A program made the translations under genes and the position numbers. DNA of 64,000 bases, from assembly GCA_029565685.1 (NCBI GenBank), contig JAKQNR010000019.1, positions 1-64,000 of the forward strand. The letters are read 5' to 3'. How positions within the stretch are numbered: the first letter of the stretch is position 1; each line of letters opens with the position of its first letter. Source of the DNA: a bacterium. Lineage in GTDB: Bacteria; Zhuqueibacterota; Zhuqueibacteria; Residuimicrobiales; Residuimicrobiaceae. The notes under the pieces were generated by a model. It saw only the letters and a list, made by a program, of their open reading frames with translations. It had not been told where the DNA came from and searched no databases. This document shows, in pieces, positions 8,482 to 17,345 of this stretch.

Positions 8482-10899
8482 CTACTCCTCCCGCCGGTAA
8501 AATCTCTGATACTGGAACTTCCAGGCGCGGCTGTAAGAGAGGTTGAGGAAATATTGCACATTGCGGGCGACCCTCGAGCTGCGGTAATCCATATAATAAA
8601 ACGCTTCCAAACCCGGCCGCAGCAAAAGATGTTCCGAGATTGCCACTTTCAAGCTGTTGCGCCACTCGAACGACCAGCGCTCGTGGGATTGTTCCACATA
8701 AACGCCGCGCGCCAGATAACGCATCCGCAGCCAGCTGTCCAGCGCCAGGCCGAAAAATTTCTGGTTTACGGCGCCGTTCATCTCCAGGCCGCCGTGGCCG
8801 ATGCGGTTGCGCGCATTCCATTTGGCCACCACAGCAAGGCGCAGCGATCGGCTTGCAGAACGGCCGATGCGAAAACCTAGAGAAGGGATCAAGTCCCGCT
8901 GGTGAAAACTCAGATCTGAATCCAAACGCAGGCCGACGAACGGCATAAGAGTGCGCGCTTTGCCCGAGACTCGAATAAAATCGCCGATATGAGACAACTC
9001 CAGGTTGGACTCTCGGGTGGTGAGCGGACTGGAGGATTCCGGCAACACCGTGGTCCGGTGGTATTTGACCCATAATCCACTCTGCCATTGTACCGAAGGG
9101 CTCTCCCGCTTTAAACGGATATCCGTCATCAGTCCCAGATCCCGGCTGTCCTGCGCAGAACGGTTGATGCGCGGCTCAGAATGGGTTTGATAAGCTAGCG
9201 TGTTCGCAACCCGAACGTCGCGCCAGCTCAGATCGATCTGTTGCAGACACAGCTGCCAGAGCGGCTGGGTAAGAAAAGGATCCGAGGCCCTGCGCTCGTA
9301 CACCGCATGCAAATCAGGGATCACATCGGCGCACAGATGGCGGATCAGCAGCTCGTTGACCGTGACCTCCCGGCCCTGTGCATCGCTGATGATCCGTAAA
9401 AATCCCAGAAAACGGCTTTTTAAATAACGTTTGTCCGCAAACTCAAGATACCCGTCACCGCAGGAGCTGAGGAATTGGGTGGTGACAACCGCATACTCTT
9501 CCTCATCCTGAAGCGGCTTGCCATGCACGGTCCAGCTCTCCGGATCTTTGGATTCCTGCGGCTGTATGGAAAGAAAGTGCAGCTTGCGATTGCTGCCCGC
9601 GGGAAGAGATCGGCTGCGCTGCGCCAGTTGCTTGAGTGTTTTTCCACGCAGCCGTAAAATGCGCACTTGATCATTGCTCCACGCAATCCGTTCCACATCG
9701 CGGATCGTCATCCGTTCGCCAACGGGATACCAGCGGAAATAGCCCTGGTTGATGAGCGCCACTTCAGAATGAGTGGCACGCATCAGGGTGTACAGTGTGT
9801 AATGGAGAAAATCCTCTTCCTGATGTACGGAATCCACCCTGGCCACTTGCTCATCCGCTCCACGGCCATAGCGCTCCAGGCACTGCTGATTGTATCTCCG
9901 CTGCAGATCGGCGAGTGCAGCGTCCTCGCTGCTGTCCGGCTGCAAAGATTCATGCTGCACCTGCAGTTGGGTCAACCTACAGCGATCATCGCTCCGCTGC
10001 CACTGGCATACCAGGTGACCCACCGACCAGGCGCGCTTGGGCGCCTGCACTAATACCGTCGTACGACGCCCGTTTCCGTAACGGACGCGGCTGAACTCCT
10101 CCGGACTTTCGGCCTGGGCCGGACTGATGATCAGATCCGGATTGGCCTCCACCCGGCACAGGGCCAGGTTGCGTTCAAATTCCAGATGAGAGAGCACGAT
10201 CATCAGGTCATAGCGACCGGCCAATTGGGCGGTCAACCGAGTATAGGCCTGCACCGGATCGCTGATCTGCACACCAGCCAGATTGCGTTCTGCGACGGTC
10301 TGCCCCATATTCGGATCACAAAGACCGACCACGGCGATGCGTAAGCCCTGTTTTTGAAAAAAAAGACAGGCGGGCAGAAGGGGATCTCTGTTTTCTGCCA
10401 GCAGGTTGGCAGAGAGGAACTGCATCGACGCATGGCGGTTCAACAAAAGCAGGTTTTTCCACCCGAACGTCAAATCGAAATTCCCCGGCGCCACGGCTTG
10501 ACATCCCCCCTGTTGCAGTATGGAAAAAGCGGTCCTGCCGCTGTCTACGTGGCTGAGATAATAATAGGATAAAAGATCGCCGGTGTCAAAAATCAAATAG
10601 TCGTCTGTATCCAAGGTCTGCGTCAGGCGGTGCAAGGTATGTTGGATAGACAGGGCGCCGCCGTGCTGCAGACGATCGTCCTGCTGTAAAAAACCCTGCA
10701 GATCGCCGGTGAAAAACAGATGGAGTTCCTTCGGTTCCGTCCTTTGAGCAGACAGAGGCTGCAACAGCGCGCACCAAAGCAACGCCCAGACGGCCGGCCG
10801 AGGCCAGGCGCTATGCGTGCGCTTGCCTACGCCGCATCGATGCGTCCTGCCGGCGAGGATAGCTCCGACGCGGCTATGGTGGCAGGTACAATAATTCAT
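8482..10899 (-). CDS. 5'-nucleotidase (UshA)-like protein with degenerate metal site and beta-rich C-terminal extension
   Basis: 805 residues. The ATG overlaps the argH stop codon as ATGA, implying translational coupling; a GTG at codon 24 would give a shorter, more typical signal peptide (hydrophobic core AVWALLWCALLQPLSAQ). Residues ~58-300 align with the UshA metallophosphatase domain and ~330-500 with its C-terminal substrate domain (AVVTTQFLSSCGDGY). The metal-ligand motifs are eroded: DxH reads TGDLQG (His to Gln68), GNHE reads GNFD, and GHSH reads SPAQA, while GD (Asp108) and SH (His238) remain. From ~540 to the end the sequence is made of alternating aromatic strands like an outer-membrane barrel, though the last residue is not aromatic. 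Probably exported and unlikely to be a standard nucleotidase. Confidence 0.75.
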   Translation of the reverse strand: MNYCTCHHSRVGAILAGRTHRCGVGKRTHSAWPRPAVWALLWCALLQPLSAQRTEPKELHLFFTGDLQGFLQQDDRLQHGGALSIQHTLHRLTQTLDTDDYLIFDTGDLLSYYYLSHVDSGRTAFSILQQGGCQAVAPGNFDLTFGWKNLLLLNRHASMQFLSANLLAENRDPLLPACLFFQKQGLRIAVVGLCDPNMGQTVAERNLAGVQISDPVQAYTRLTAQLAGRYDLMIVLSHLEFERNLALCRVEANPDLIISPAQAESPEEFSRVRYGNGRRTTVLVQAPKRAWSVGHLVCQWQRSDDRCRLTQLQVQHESLQPDSSEDAALADLQRRYNQQCLERYGRGADEQVARVDSVHQEEDFLHYTLYTLMRATHSEVALINQGYFRWYPVGERMTIRDVERIAWSNDQVRILRLRGKTLKQLAQRSRSLPAGSNRKLHFLSIQPQESKDPESWTVHGKPLQDEEEYAVVTTQFLSSCGDGYLEFADKRYLKSRFLGFLRIISDAQGREVTVNELLIRHLCADVIPDLHAVYERRASDPFLTQPLWQLCLQQIDLSWRDVRVANTLAYQTHSEPRINRSAQDSRDLGLMTDIRLKRESPSVQWQSGLWVKYHRTTVLPESSSPLTTRESNLELSHIGDFIRVSGKARTLMPFVGLRLDSDLSFHQRDLIPSLGFRIGRSASRSLRLAVVAKWNARNRIGHGGLEMNGAVNQKFFGLALDSWLRMRYLARGVYVEQSHERWSFEWRNSLKVAISEHLLLRPGLEAFYYMDYRSSRVARNVQYFLNLSYSRAWKFQYQRFYRREE

Positions 10900-12278
10900 T
10901 TCGCCTTGGAGAGGAAAGCCAGAGCGGTTTCGATCTGCCGGCGCACCGATTCCACCCCCGTGCCGCCGTAAATGTTTCTTTTATTCAGAGAGCCCAGAGG
11001 GTCGAACAGCGTGGCTACATCAGAGGCGAACAGCGGCGACAGCTGCTGCAGGTCCTGCAGCGCAAGCTGCGACAGCGACAGGCGGCGCGTTTCGGCCAAT
11101 CGCACCGCTTCGCCGACCACGGCGTGCGCCTGACGGAAGGGCATTCCCCGCTGCACGAGATAGTCGGCCATATCCGTAGCATAGAGCATGGGATCCAGGG
11201 CTTGCCGCATGGCCTGCGGATCCACCTGCAACGTGGCGACGACTCCGGAAAAAATCAACAGGGATCCTCGAGTCTGCTCCACGCTATCGAACAGCGGTTC
11301 TTTGTCCTCCTGCAAGTCGCGCACATAGGCGGTGGGAATCCCCTTCATCATCGTCAACAGGGCGACTAGATCGCCGATCACCCGGCCGGTTTTGCCGCGG
11401 ATCAGCTCCAATGAATCCGGATTCTTTTTCTGCGGCATCATGCTGCTGCCGGTGGTATAAGCCTCATCCAGAGCGATGAACCGATATCCTTCAGAGGACC
11501 AGATGATCCAATCCTCGGCGGCCCGGCTCAGGTGCAGCATGATCTGGCTGCAGTCATAGACGGTTTCACAGATCAAATCACGATCCGAGGTGGCGTCCAG
11601 ACTGTTTTCCGCCGGCGCCGAAAACCCCAGCCGCTGCGCCAGAGCATGGCGGTCGACGGCGAAAGCGGCGCCGGCCAGCGCACCAGCGCCCAGCGGCATC
11701 ACAGAGCAGCGTGTTCTCGTCTGCGCCAGCCGTTCCCGATCCCGTTGCAGCTGAAAAAACAACGACATCATATAATGGGCAAAGGAGATCGGCTGGGCTT
11801 GGCGGAGATGGGTGTAGCCGGGCATCACAGTGTCGACATGGTTTTTCGCCAGTTCGACGATGGACGCGAGGCTTGCGCGCAGTGCGGCGAGCAGCTGTTC
11901 GAGATGATCGAGCAGGTACAGCCGCACATCTGTGGCCACCTGGTCGTTACGGCTGCGCCCGGTATGAATCCGCGCCCCCAGATCTCCCAATCGCTCAGTG
12001 AGCCACCGTTCGTTGGCCGAATGGATGTCTTCATCAGAGGGCGAAGGGCTCAAGGCGCCGGCGATAAAGTCGCTGCGTATGTCCGCCAACGCGGCCACAA
12101 CCCGCTCCGCCTCCTCCGGCGTATAGACGCCGACCTCGGTCAGCGCCTGGGCCCAGGCCTGATTGACCGAGATGTCGTACTCGAACAGCTTTTGATCAAA
12201 ATGGAGGGAATGGCTGAAACGCTCCATGGCCTCTTCGGTGGGTTTGCTGAAGCGGCCGGCCCATATTTTTTCGCGCAT
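10896..12278 (-). CDS. argH: Argininosuccinate lyase
   Basis: 460 residues, full length for the family. It cleaves argininosuccinate to arginine and fumarate, the last step of arginine biosynthesis, in the cytoplasm. The fumarase/aspartase signature GSSMMPQKKNPD is intact, and the N terminus (WAGRFSKPTEEAMERFSHSL) and the HTGRSRNDQVATDVRL segment are typical. It begins two bases after the argG stop and overlaps the next gene by four bases, so argG-argH-nucleotidase-like form one operon. Confidence 0.97.
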   Translation of the reverse strand: MREKIWAGRFSKPTEEAMERFSHSLHFDQKLFEYDISVNQAWAQALTEVGVYTPEEAERVVAALADIRSDFIAGALSPSPSDEDIHSANERWLTERLGDLGARIHTGRSRNDQVATDVRLYLLDHLEQLLAALRASLASIVELAKNHVDTVMPGYTHLRQAQPISFAHYMMSLFFQLQRDRERLAQTRTRCSVMPLGAGALAGAAFAVDRHALAQRLGFSAPAENSLDATSDRDLICETVYDCSQIMLHLSRAAEDWIIWSSEGYRFIALDEAYTTGSSMMPQKKNPDSLELIRGKTGRVIGDLVALLTMMKGIPTAYVRDLQEDKEPLFDSVEQTRGSLLIFSGVVATLQVDPQAMRQALDPMLYATDMADYLVQRGMPFRQAHAVVGEAVRLAETRRLSLSQLALQDLQQLSPLFASDVATLFDPLGSLNKRNIYGGTGVESVRRQIETALAFLSKAK

Positions 12279-12280
12279 GG

Positions 12281-13537
12281 TCAGTCCCGTTTGTATTTCA
12301 AATCCGGCATTTCATGGCTGGTCTGTTTGTCCCATTCCTGCTGCACCAGTGCGCGCACTGTGAGCGGAAGCCCAAACAGGTTGATGAACCCTTTGGCGTC
12401 CTTTTGGTCATAGACATCTTCCTCGCTGAAGGTGGCGAAATCTTCGCGGTACAGCGAATAGGGCGATTTTCGGCCTGCACTGATGATGTTGCCTTTGTAC
12501 AATTTGAGCCGGACGGTGCCGGTGACCAGCTTTTGAGTTACAGTGACGAACGCGTCCAGCGCTTCTCGCACCGGCGTATACCAAGCGCCGTTGTACACCA
12601 GTTGGGCGTAACGCGGCGCCAGCATTTCTTTTTGGTACAGGGTTTCACGATCCAGCACCAGGGATTCGAGCTCCTTGTGGGCGAAATAGAGCACGGTTCC
12701 GGCAGGCGTTTCATACACGCCGCGGGATTTCATGCCCACCAGCCTGTTTTCCACGATGTCAGCCCGGCCGATGCCGTTGGCGCCGGCCAGTTTGTTCAGC
12801 TCTTGCACCAGCGGCACCGCCCCCATACGTCGGCCGTTGAGGCCGACCGGAACGCCGGCCTCAAAGTTCACCTCCACATAGGTGGGGCGATCCGGCGCCT
12901 TTTCCGGACTTTGGGTAAGAACGAACATCTCCTCTTTGGGCTCATTCCAGGGGTCTTCGAGATCGCCGCCCTCATGGCTGATGTGCCAGATGTTGCGGTC
13001 GTTGCTGTAGATCTTTTCCTTGCTGGCCTTGATGGGTATTCTGCGTTCCTCGGCATACGCGATCGCATCCTCGCGTGAACGGATATTCCACTCCCGCCAG
13101 GGGGCGATGATGTGTAATTTAGGATTAAACGCTTTATAGGTCAGTTCAAAGCGGACCTGATCGTTTCCTTTGCCGGTGCATCCGTGCGCCACTGCATCCG
13201 CGCCCTCGGCCATGGCGATCTCGACCTGACGTCTGGCGATCAGAGGCCGGGCGAAAGAAGTACCGAGCAGATAGCGGCCTTCATAAACAGCTCCGGCTTT
13301 GAGCGTCGGCCAGATGAACTCTTCGATAAAACTCTGACGCAGGTCCTCTACGTAGCATTTGCTCGCGCCGGTGGCGATGGCCTTTTCCTCCAGCCCATCC
13401 AGTTCCTCCCCCTGGCCCAAATCCGCCGCGAAAGCGATCACCTCGCAGCCATAGTTCTCCCGCAACCAGGGGATGATGATTGAAGTGTCCAGCCCGCCGG
13501 AATAGGCGAGCACGACTTTTTGCACTTTGACAGTCAT
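12281..13537 (-). CDS. argG: Argininosuccinate synthase
   Basis: 418 residues. It joins citrulline and aspartate with ATP use to give argininosuccinate. The ATP-binding P-loop AYSGGLDTS lies near the N terminus, and [13 protein letters not shown] and [12 protein letters not shown] are characteristic family motifs. The start ATG has AGGAG nine bases upstream. It is the first arginine gene of the operon. Its leader contains a terminator-like hairpin and a short Arg-containing open frame that ends in the ATGA of this start codon (see separate entries), hinting at arginine- or translation-dependent control. Confidence 0.97.
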   Translation of the reverse strand: MTVKVQKVVLAYSGGLDTSIIIPWLRENYGCEVIAFAADLGQGEELDGLEEKAIATGASKCYVEDLRQSFIEEFIWPTLKAGAVYEGRYLLGTSFARPLIARRQVEIAMAEGADAVAHGCTGKGNDQVRFELTYKAFNPKLHIIAPWREWNIRSREDAIAYAEERRIPIKASKEKIYSNDRNIWHISHEGGDLEDPWNEPKEEMFVLTQSPEKAPDRPTYVEVNFEAGVPVGLNGRRMGAVPLVQELNKLAGANGIGRADIVENRLVGMKSRGVYETPAGTVLYFAHKELESLVLDRETLYQKEMLAPRYAQLVYNGAWYTPVREALDAFVTVTQKLVTGTVRLKLYKGNIISAGRKSPYSLYREDFATFSEEDVYDQKDAKGFINLFGLPLTVRALVQQEWDKQTSHEMPDLKYKRD

Positions 13538-13596
13538 GACGTCAGACTCCTATTAAAAGTGGAAAATAAAAAGCGACCCGTCAGTCGCTTGTTCAT
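13534..13596 (-). CDS. Possible argG leader peptide ORF
   Basis: A 20-codon frame starting at an ATG at 13596 reads [20 protein letters not shown] and stops in a TGA that overlaps the argG ATG as ATGA. Three of the 20 codons are Arg (CGA, CGC, AGG). It spans the terminator-like hairpin at 13571-13590. No clear ribosome-binding site precedes it, which is the main argument against translation. Confidence 0.3.
   Translation of the reverse strand: MNKRLTGRFLFSTFNRSLTS
13562..13590 (-). terminator. Hairpin with U-tract upstream of argG (NUDIX terminator or argG attenuator)
   Basis: On the minus strand a 7-bp stem AAGCGAC / GTCGCTT with a 6-base loop is followed by TTTTTATTTT. It lies after the NUDIX gene and about 25 bases before argG. 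It could simply end the NUDIX transcript, or act as an attenuator if the argG promoter is in the AT-rich stretch at 13600-13640. Confidence 0.6.
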
Positions 13597-13660
13597 ACTA
13601 GAAAAAATTATTAAACTTTATTTTAAAAAATAATCAGCAAAATATCAAGAGAAAAACACG

Positions 13661-14293
13661 CTACCCCTTCGCCATGAATTGCAGCAGAACCGTGTGCGCG
13701 ACCGCACGCATCCGGCCCCAGTCCTCCCATGGCGGAGGCAACTGCAGCAGCACCTGCGTTGCTTTTTTCAGTTCATCCGCATCCATCCAGGAAAAAGCGG
13801 AGATGCTCTCTCCTTCGTCCTGGACAGCGGGGCTCAGACCGGCCACAGCGCTATGAAACAGATAAGAGAAAAACGGAATCCGCTCCTGCTGATAACAAAA
13901 GGTGTAGAACACAACCGCCAGCGGTTGATAACAGGGCGCCTGCCAGCCAGTCTCCTCGAGCGTCTCCCGCTCCAACGCGGCCATCAAGGGTTCGTTGTAA
14001 TGGATGCCGCCGGTCAGCAGGCGATAGACGTTCGAAGGGTAGAACGATTTACTGTGCATGAGATATTGACCGGCGCTGTTCTGCAGGCAAAGAACCACCT
14101 CCCCGCGCCGAGATTGGTCGCGATACAGCGCGTTATGCCATTCCAGGGCCCGACGCTGAGAAACCAGCAGCTCGGTTTGGTAGAGCGCGAGCTGGGGCCG
14201 GTCGGCCATAAGCGCCTCCACCTCCTCCTGCCGCCAAAATGGCGCATGCAGTGCCAGCCCCTTGGCCCGTTCAAAAGAGAGCGGTTCCATCAT
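13661..14293 (-). CDS. NUDIX hydrolase
   Basis: 210 residues. The NUDIX box is complete: GGIHYNEPLMAALE then RETLEETGW, fitting G-x5-E-x7-R-E-x2-E-E-x-G. Such enzymes hydrolyse nucleoside-diphosphate-linked compounds. A long N-terminal part (about 85 residues; MADRPQLALYQTELL, RRALEWHNALYRD) precedes the catalytic domain and resembles the helical lead-in of isopentenyl-diphosphate-isomerase-like or NADH-pyrophosphatase-like NUDIX proteins. Two adjacent ATG codons are possible starts; neither has a good ribosome-binding site. Substrate cannot be assigned. Confidence 0.9.
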   Translation of the reverse strand: MMEPLSFERAKGLALHAPFWRQEEVEALMADRPQLALYQTELLVSQRRALEWHNALYRDQSRRGEVVLCLQNSAGQYLMHSKSFYPSNVYRLLTGGIHYNEPLMAALERETLEETGWQAPCYQPLAVVFYTFCYQQERIPFFSYLFHSAVAGLSPAVQDEGESISAFSWMDADELKKATQVLLQLPPPWEDWGRMRAVAHTVLLQFMAKG

Positions 14294-14310
14294 AGATTAG
14301 CGCCCTAGCC

Positions 14311-14733
14311 CTAAAGGAATGGATTCAAAATGGTAAGGGATTTTATTGACTGATTATGACGCAGATCTTCTGAATAAAGTACCGTACAGTCAGCTTGTAG
14401 TGCAGCCGCAAGAATCAATGCATCATAGAAAGAATATTGCCACCTTTGCATTAGATCCAGCGCTTGATGGTAGAGGTCGATGCTGGTAAATATTTGACAA
14501 AGCGGATAAAGTACCGAGTCCACATAACGGTGGCAATCGAGGATTGAGAGCGGAGCGACAAACTTTCTCGTAGCGACGTTAATAAATTCCTGGATGACTT
14601 GATAACTAATGCATCCCTTGTTTTCTACCAGTGCCGCTTTTATTAGCTGGTTGGCTTTTTGCTGTTTCGCTGAATTGGAAAGATCGAAGGAGTAAATAAA
14701 TATATTTGTGTCTAGAAAATATCTACCTTTCAT
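14311..14733 (-). CDS. PIN-domain ribonuclease toxin (VapC-like)
   Basis: 140 residues, a usual size for VapC toxins. The acidic residues expected of the PIN active site are visible: Asp in FLDTNIFIYSFD near the N terminus, Glu in YQVIQEFINVA in the middle, and Asp in SFYDALILAAAL with a later acidic residue in VLYSEDL. VapC toxins cut RNA, often initiator tRNA, and are neutralised by a cognate antitoxin. Its start lies 11 bases inside the upstream antitoxin gene, the classic toxin-antitoxin arrangement. The base composition is clearly AT-richer than neighbouring genes, suggesting recent acquisition. Confidence 0.9.
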   Translation of the reverse strand: MKGRYFLDTNIFIYSFDLSNSAKQQKANQLIKAALVENKGCISYQVIQEFINVATRKFVAPLSILDCHRYVDSVLYPLCQIFTSIDLYHQALDLMQRWQYSFYDALILAAALQADCTVLYSEDLRHNQSIKSLTILNPFL

Positions 14734-14944
14734 TTAATTCATCCCTTGAAAATGTTCCTCCGGGTTGCGCATAATTTAATGATTTCATCAAGGACTCATA
14801 TTCAGAACTATTTATGCCAGCATTAACGTATTGTTTTAGCCAATGGCGGAATGTCGCGTTTAAAGTCGTTCGCTCTTTTTGGGCCTTCTGTCGTGCCTTT
14901 TGGATAAGCTCATCTTCAGCACTCAAAGTAATATTTTTCAACAT
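14723..14944 (-). CDS. Antitoxin of the PIN-toxin pair (ribbon-helix-helix type)
   Basis: 73 residues from the ATG at 14944, chosen because GAGGT lies about six bases upstream; earlier in-frame starts lack a site. The N terminus (MLKNITLSAEDELIQKARQKAQ) fits the beta strand and first helix of a ribbon-helix-helix DNA-binding domain (TLNATFRHWLKQYV as second helix). The C-terminal tail (QPGGTFSRDELNER) would bind the toxin. It overlaps the toxin start, so the two are translationally coupled. Confidence 0.85.
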   Translation of the reverse strand: MLKNITLSAEDELIQKARQKAQKERTTLNATFRHWLKQYVNAGINSSEYESLMKSLNYAQPGGTFSRDELNER

Positions 14945-14969
14945 AATGTACCTCATTTTCACATTACTT

Positions 14970-14987
14970 GTGTACACTAATATAGTG
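14970..14987. promoter_or_regulatory. Putative operator of the toxin-antitoxin pair
   Basis: Two overlapping palindromes sit about 25 bases upstream of the antitoxin start: GTGTACAC (14970-14977) and CACTAATATAGTG (14975-14987). Ribbon-helix-helix antitoxins commonly repress their own operon through such repeats. Confidence 0.45.
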
Positions 14988-15127
14988 TTCTTTTACGTCA
15001 AAAGCAAATTAAATATTTCATTTGCGATCACCCGACCACAGCGTTACCGCTCGCACGAATCCTACACGCACTTTAGGTGCGCTGTTTTAAAATACACTAG
15101 TCGGCGTGCCAAAATCAAATGCAATTC

Positions 15128-15152
15128 AAAACCATCCGTAGCGCACGGATGG
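15128..15152 (-). terminator. Terminator downstream of sucCD
   Basis: On the minus strand CCATCCGT and ACGGATGG form an 8-bp stem with a 5-base loop, followed by TTTTG. It begins a few bases after the sucD stop codon. Confidence 0.65.
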
Positions 15153-15158
15153 TGCATG

Positions 15159-16031
15159 CTAGGTCAGCGCCTGTTTGACGGTCGCACCGATCTCCGCCGG
15201 AGAGGGACAAACCTGCACCCCGGCTTGCTGCAGAGCGGCGATTTTTTCCGCTGCCGTGCCCTTGCCTCCAGAGATGATAGCGCCCGCGTGTCCCATCCGT
15301 CTCCCCGGCGGCGCAGTCTGTCCGGCGATAAAGCCGATCACCGGTTTTCGCATATGCCGGCGGATATAATCCGCGGCCTCCTCTTCAGCGGCGCCGCCGA
15401 TTTCACCGATCATGACGACCGCCTGCGTCTCCGCGTCGTGGTTGAACCATTCAAGCACGTCAACAAAGGAAGTGCCGACGATGGGATCGCCGCCGATGCC
15501 AAGGCAGGTACTCTGGCCAAGCCCCTGCCGCTGCAGCTGAGCGACTGCTTCGTAGGTCAAAGTGCCGCTGCGGGAGACCACGCCCACCGGCCCAGGGGCA
15601 TGGATGAATCCAGGCATGATGCCGATCTTGCACTGGCCGGGAGTGATAATACCCGGGCAATTGGGCCCGATCATTCTCGTTCGGCGCGAACGCAGATACT
15701 CCTTCACTTTGAGCATATCGAGCACAGGAATGCCTTCGCTGATGCAAACCACCAAAGCCAGGCCGGCATCCGCCGCTTCCATCACCGCATCCGCTGCAAA
15801 CGGCGCCGGCACAAAGATGACCGACGCCTGGGCGCCGGTCGCTTGAACAGCCTCGGCGACCGTATTAAAGATCGGCACTTTATCTTCGAACTTTTGACCG
15901 GCTTTGCCCGGCGTCACACCGGCCACCAGCTGGGTGCCATAGTCCAGCATCTGGCGGCTGTGAAAGGATCCTTCGCTGCCGGTGATGCCCTGCACCAGAA
16001 CACGAGTGGTTTTATCGACGAGAATGCTCAT
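15159..16031 (-). CDS. sucD: Succinate--CoA ligase, alpha subunit
   Basis: 290 residues, the normal length. With SucC it interconverts succinyl-CoA and succinate with formation of ATP or GTP in the citric-acid cycle. The CoA-binding Rossmann part begins [19 protein letters not shown]. The phosphorylated histidine lies in [14 protein letters not shown] near the C terminus, and the [12 protein letters not shown] motif is present. It starts 12 bases after sucC and is followed by a terminator. Confidence 0.97.
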   Translation of the reverse strand: MSILVDKTTRVLVQGITGSEGSFHSRQMLDYGTQLVAGVTPGKAGQKFEDKVPIFNTVAEAVQATGAQASVIFVPAPFAADAVMEAADAGLALVVCISEGIPVLDMLKVKEYLRSRRTRMIGPNCPGIITPGQCKIGIMPGFIHAPGPVGVVSRSGTLTYEAVAQLQRQGLGQSTCLGIGGDPIVGTSFVDVLEWFNHDAETQAVVMIGEIGGAAEEEAADYIRRHMRKPVIGFIAGQTAPPGRRMGHAGAIISGGKGTAAEKIAALQQAGVQVCPSPAEIGATVKQALT

Positions 16032-16043
16032 AAAGGCTCCTGA

Positions 16044-17207
16044 TCAATGGGCCATGACTTGAACCACGCATTGCGCCGCACCCGCCAAATCCTCTGCGAC
16101 GTGGAATTTCAAACCCGATTCTTGCAGCAGCGCGCCGGCCTCCGCCGCGTTGGTGCCGGCCAGGCGCACGACAATGGGCACTTGCACGTTCAGGCTTTGC
16201 GCCGCTTCTATCACCCCTTTGGCCACGCGGTCGCAGCGCACGATGCCGCCGAAAATATTGATCAAAATCGCTTGTACTTTGGGGTCGGACAGAATAATCC
16301 GAAATCCATTGGCCACCGTCTCCACTGAAGCGCCGCCGCCCACATCCAGAAAATTGGCCGGCTCTGCGCCCGCCAGTTTGATCAGGTCCATGGTCGCCAT
16401 GGCCAATCCCGCGCCGTTGACCATGCACCCCACATTGCCGTCGAGCCTGATATAATTCAAATTGTATTTTGAAGCCTGCACTTCCAGGGGGTCCTCCTCA
16501 TCCAGATCGCGCAGTGCAGCCAGATCCGGATGCCGATAAAGCGCATTGTCATCCAGGTTCACCTTGACGTCCAGAGCCAGGAGGTGATCCTCTGCGTCAA
16601 TGATTAACGGATTGATCTCCACCAGCGAGCAGTCATTCGCACAAAAGGCGTCGTACATGGCCCTGAACAGAGCCGCCCCTTCTTTCGCCAGGCCGTGCGC
16701 AAGCCCAAGAGCAAACGCCATGCGTCGACACTGGAACGCCTGCAATCCGACGCCGGGATCGATGGGTTCGGTTATGATTTTTTCCGGATGTTCTTCCGCT
16801 ACTTTTTCAATCTCCACACCGCCTTCGCGGCTGATCATGAACACCAGGCGATTTTTACCGCGATCCGCAATGAGGCCGGCATACAGCTCCTTTTTGATCT
16901 TGGCCGCTTCGGTGAACAGAATGCGCCGGACGATCTTTCCCTCTGCGCCGGTCTGCGGCGTCACCAGCCGCATGCCGAACATTTTTCTCGCTGCATCCAC
17001 CGCTTCGCTCTCCGAGCGCACCAGTTTGATGCCTCCGGCCTTGCCGCGGCCGCCGGCGTGCACCTGGGCCTTGAGCACCCATTCAGGCCCGGGCAGCGCA
17101 GCCACGATCTCTGGCACCTGGTTCAGGGAAAAGGCCACCCGGCCCTGCTGCACCGGAACACCATGCGCTTTCAGCAGCTCTTTGGCCTGGTATTCGTGTA
17201 TTTTCAT
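16044..17207 (-). CDS. sucC: Succinate--CoA ligase, beta subunit
   Basis: 387 residues with an N-terminal ATP-grasp domain (MKIHEYQAKELLKAHGVPV; VLKAQVHAGGRGKAGGIKLV) and a C-terminal CoA-ligase domain (GNVGCMVNGAGLAMATMD, FLDVGGGAS, LINIFGGIVRCD). The motifs SLVEINPLI and LALDVKVNLDDNALYR are standard. It forms an operon with sucD. No other citric-acid-cycle genes are in the window. Confidence 0.97.
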   Translation of the reverse strand: MKIHEYQAKELLKAHGVPVQQGRVAFSLNQVPEIVAALPGPEWVLKAQVHAGGRGKAGGIKLVRSESEAVDAARKMFGMRLVTPQTGAEGKIVRRILFTEAAKIKKELYAGLIADRGKNRLVFMISREGGVEIEKVAEEHPEKIITEPIDPGVGLQAFQCRRMAFALGLAHGLAKEGAALFRAMYDAFCANDCSLVEINPLIIDAEDHLLALDVKVNLDDNALYRHPDLAALRDLDEEDPLEVQASKYNLNYIRLDGNVGCMVNGAGLAMATMDLIKLAGAEPANFLDVGGGASVETVANGFRIILSDPKVQAILINIFGGIVRCDRVAKGVIEAAQSLNVQVPIVVRLAGTNAAEAGALLQESGLKFHVAEDLAGAAQCVVQVMAH

Positions 17208-17251
17208 TCTTACTCCTATGTGTTACAATCCGCTCAGACCTCGACCGACTG

Positions 17252-17270
17252 TTGCCTGAGCTCAGGGCAA
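17252..17270. repeat. Imperfect palindrome upstream of sucC
   Basis: TTGCCTGAGCTCAGGGCAA is a palindrome with a single unpaired G, located about 45 bases upstream of the sucC start. It could be an operator or simply one half of a dispersed repeat; only one copy was noticed in this form. Confidence 0.3.
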
Positions 17271-17294
17271 ACCGCCGGCGCAGCTGACCGCAAG

Positions 17295-17345
17295 AAAAAT
17301 CGGCGAGCGTGGACGCTCAGCATTGCGCTCGGTGATCCGATTTTT
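17295..17345 (-). terminator. Terminator after the nitroreductase gene
   Basis: A two-part stem on the minus strand, AAAAATCGG with CCGATTTTT and CGAGCG with CGCTCG separated by a small bulge, ends in TTTTTC. It overlaps the nitroreductase stop codon. Confidence 0.6.

Noticed and set aside
15062-15085. CGCACTTTAGGTGCG hairpin followed by TTTT on the plus strand as a terminator
   Set aside because: The stem is only five base pairs and no plus-strand gene ends there.
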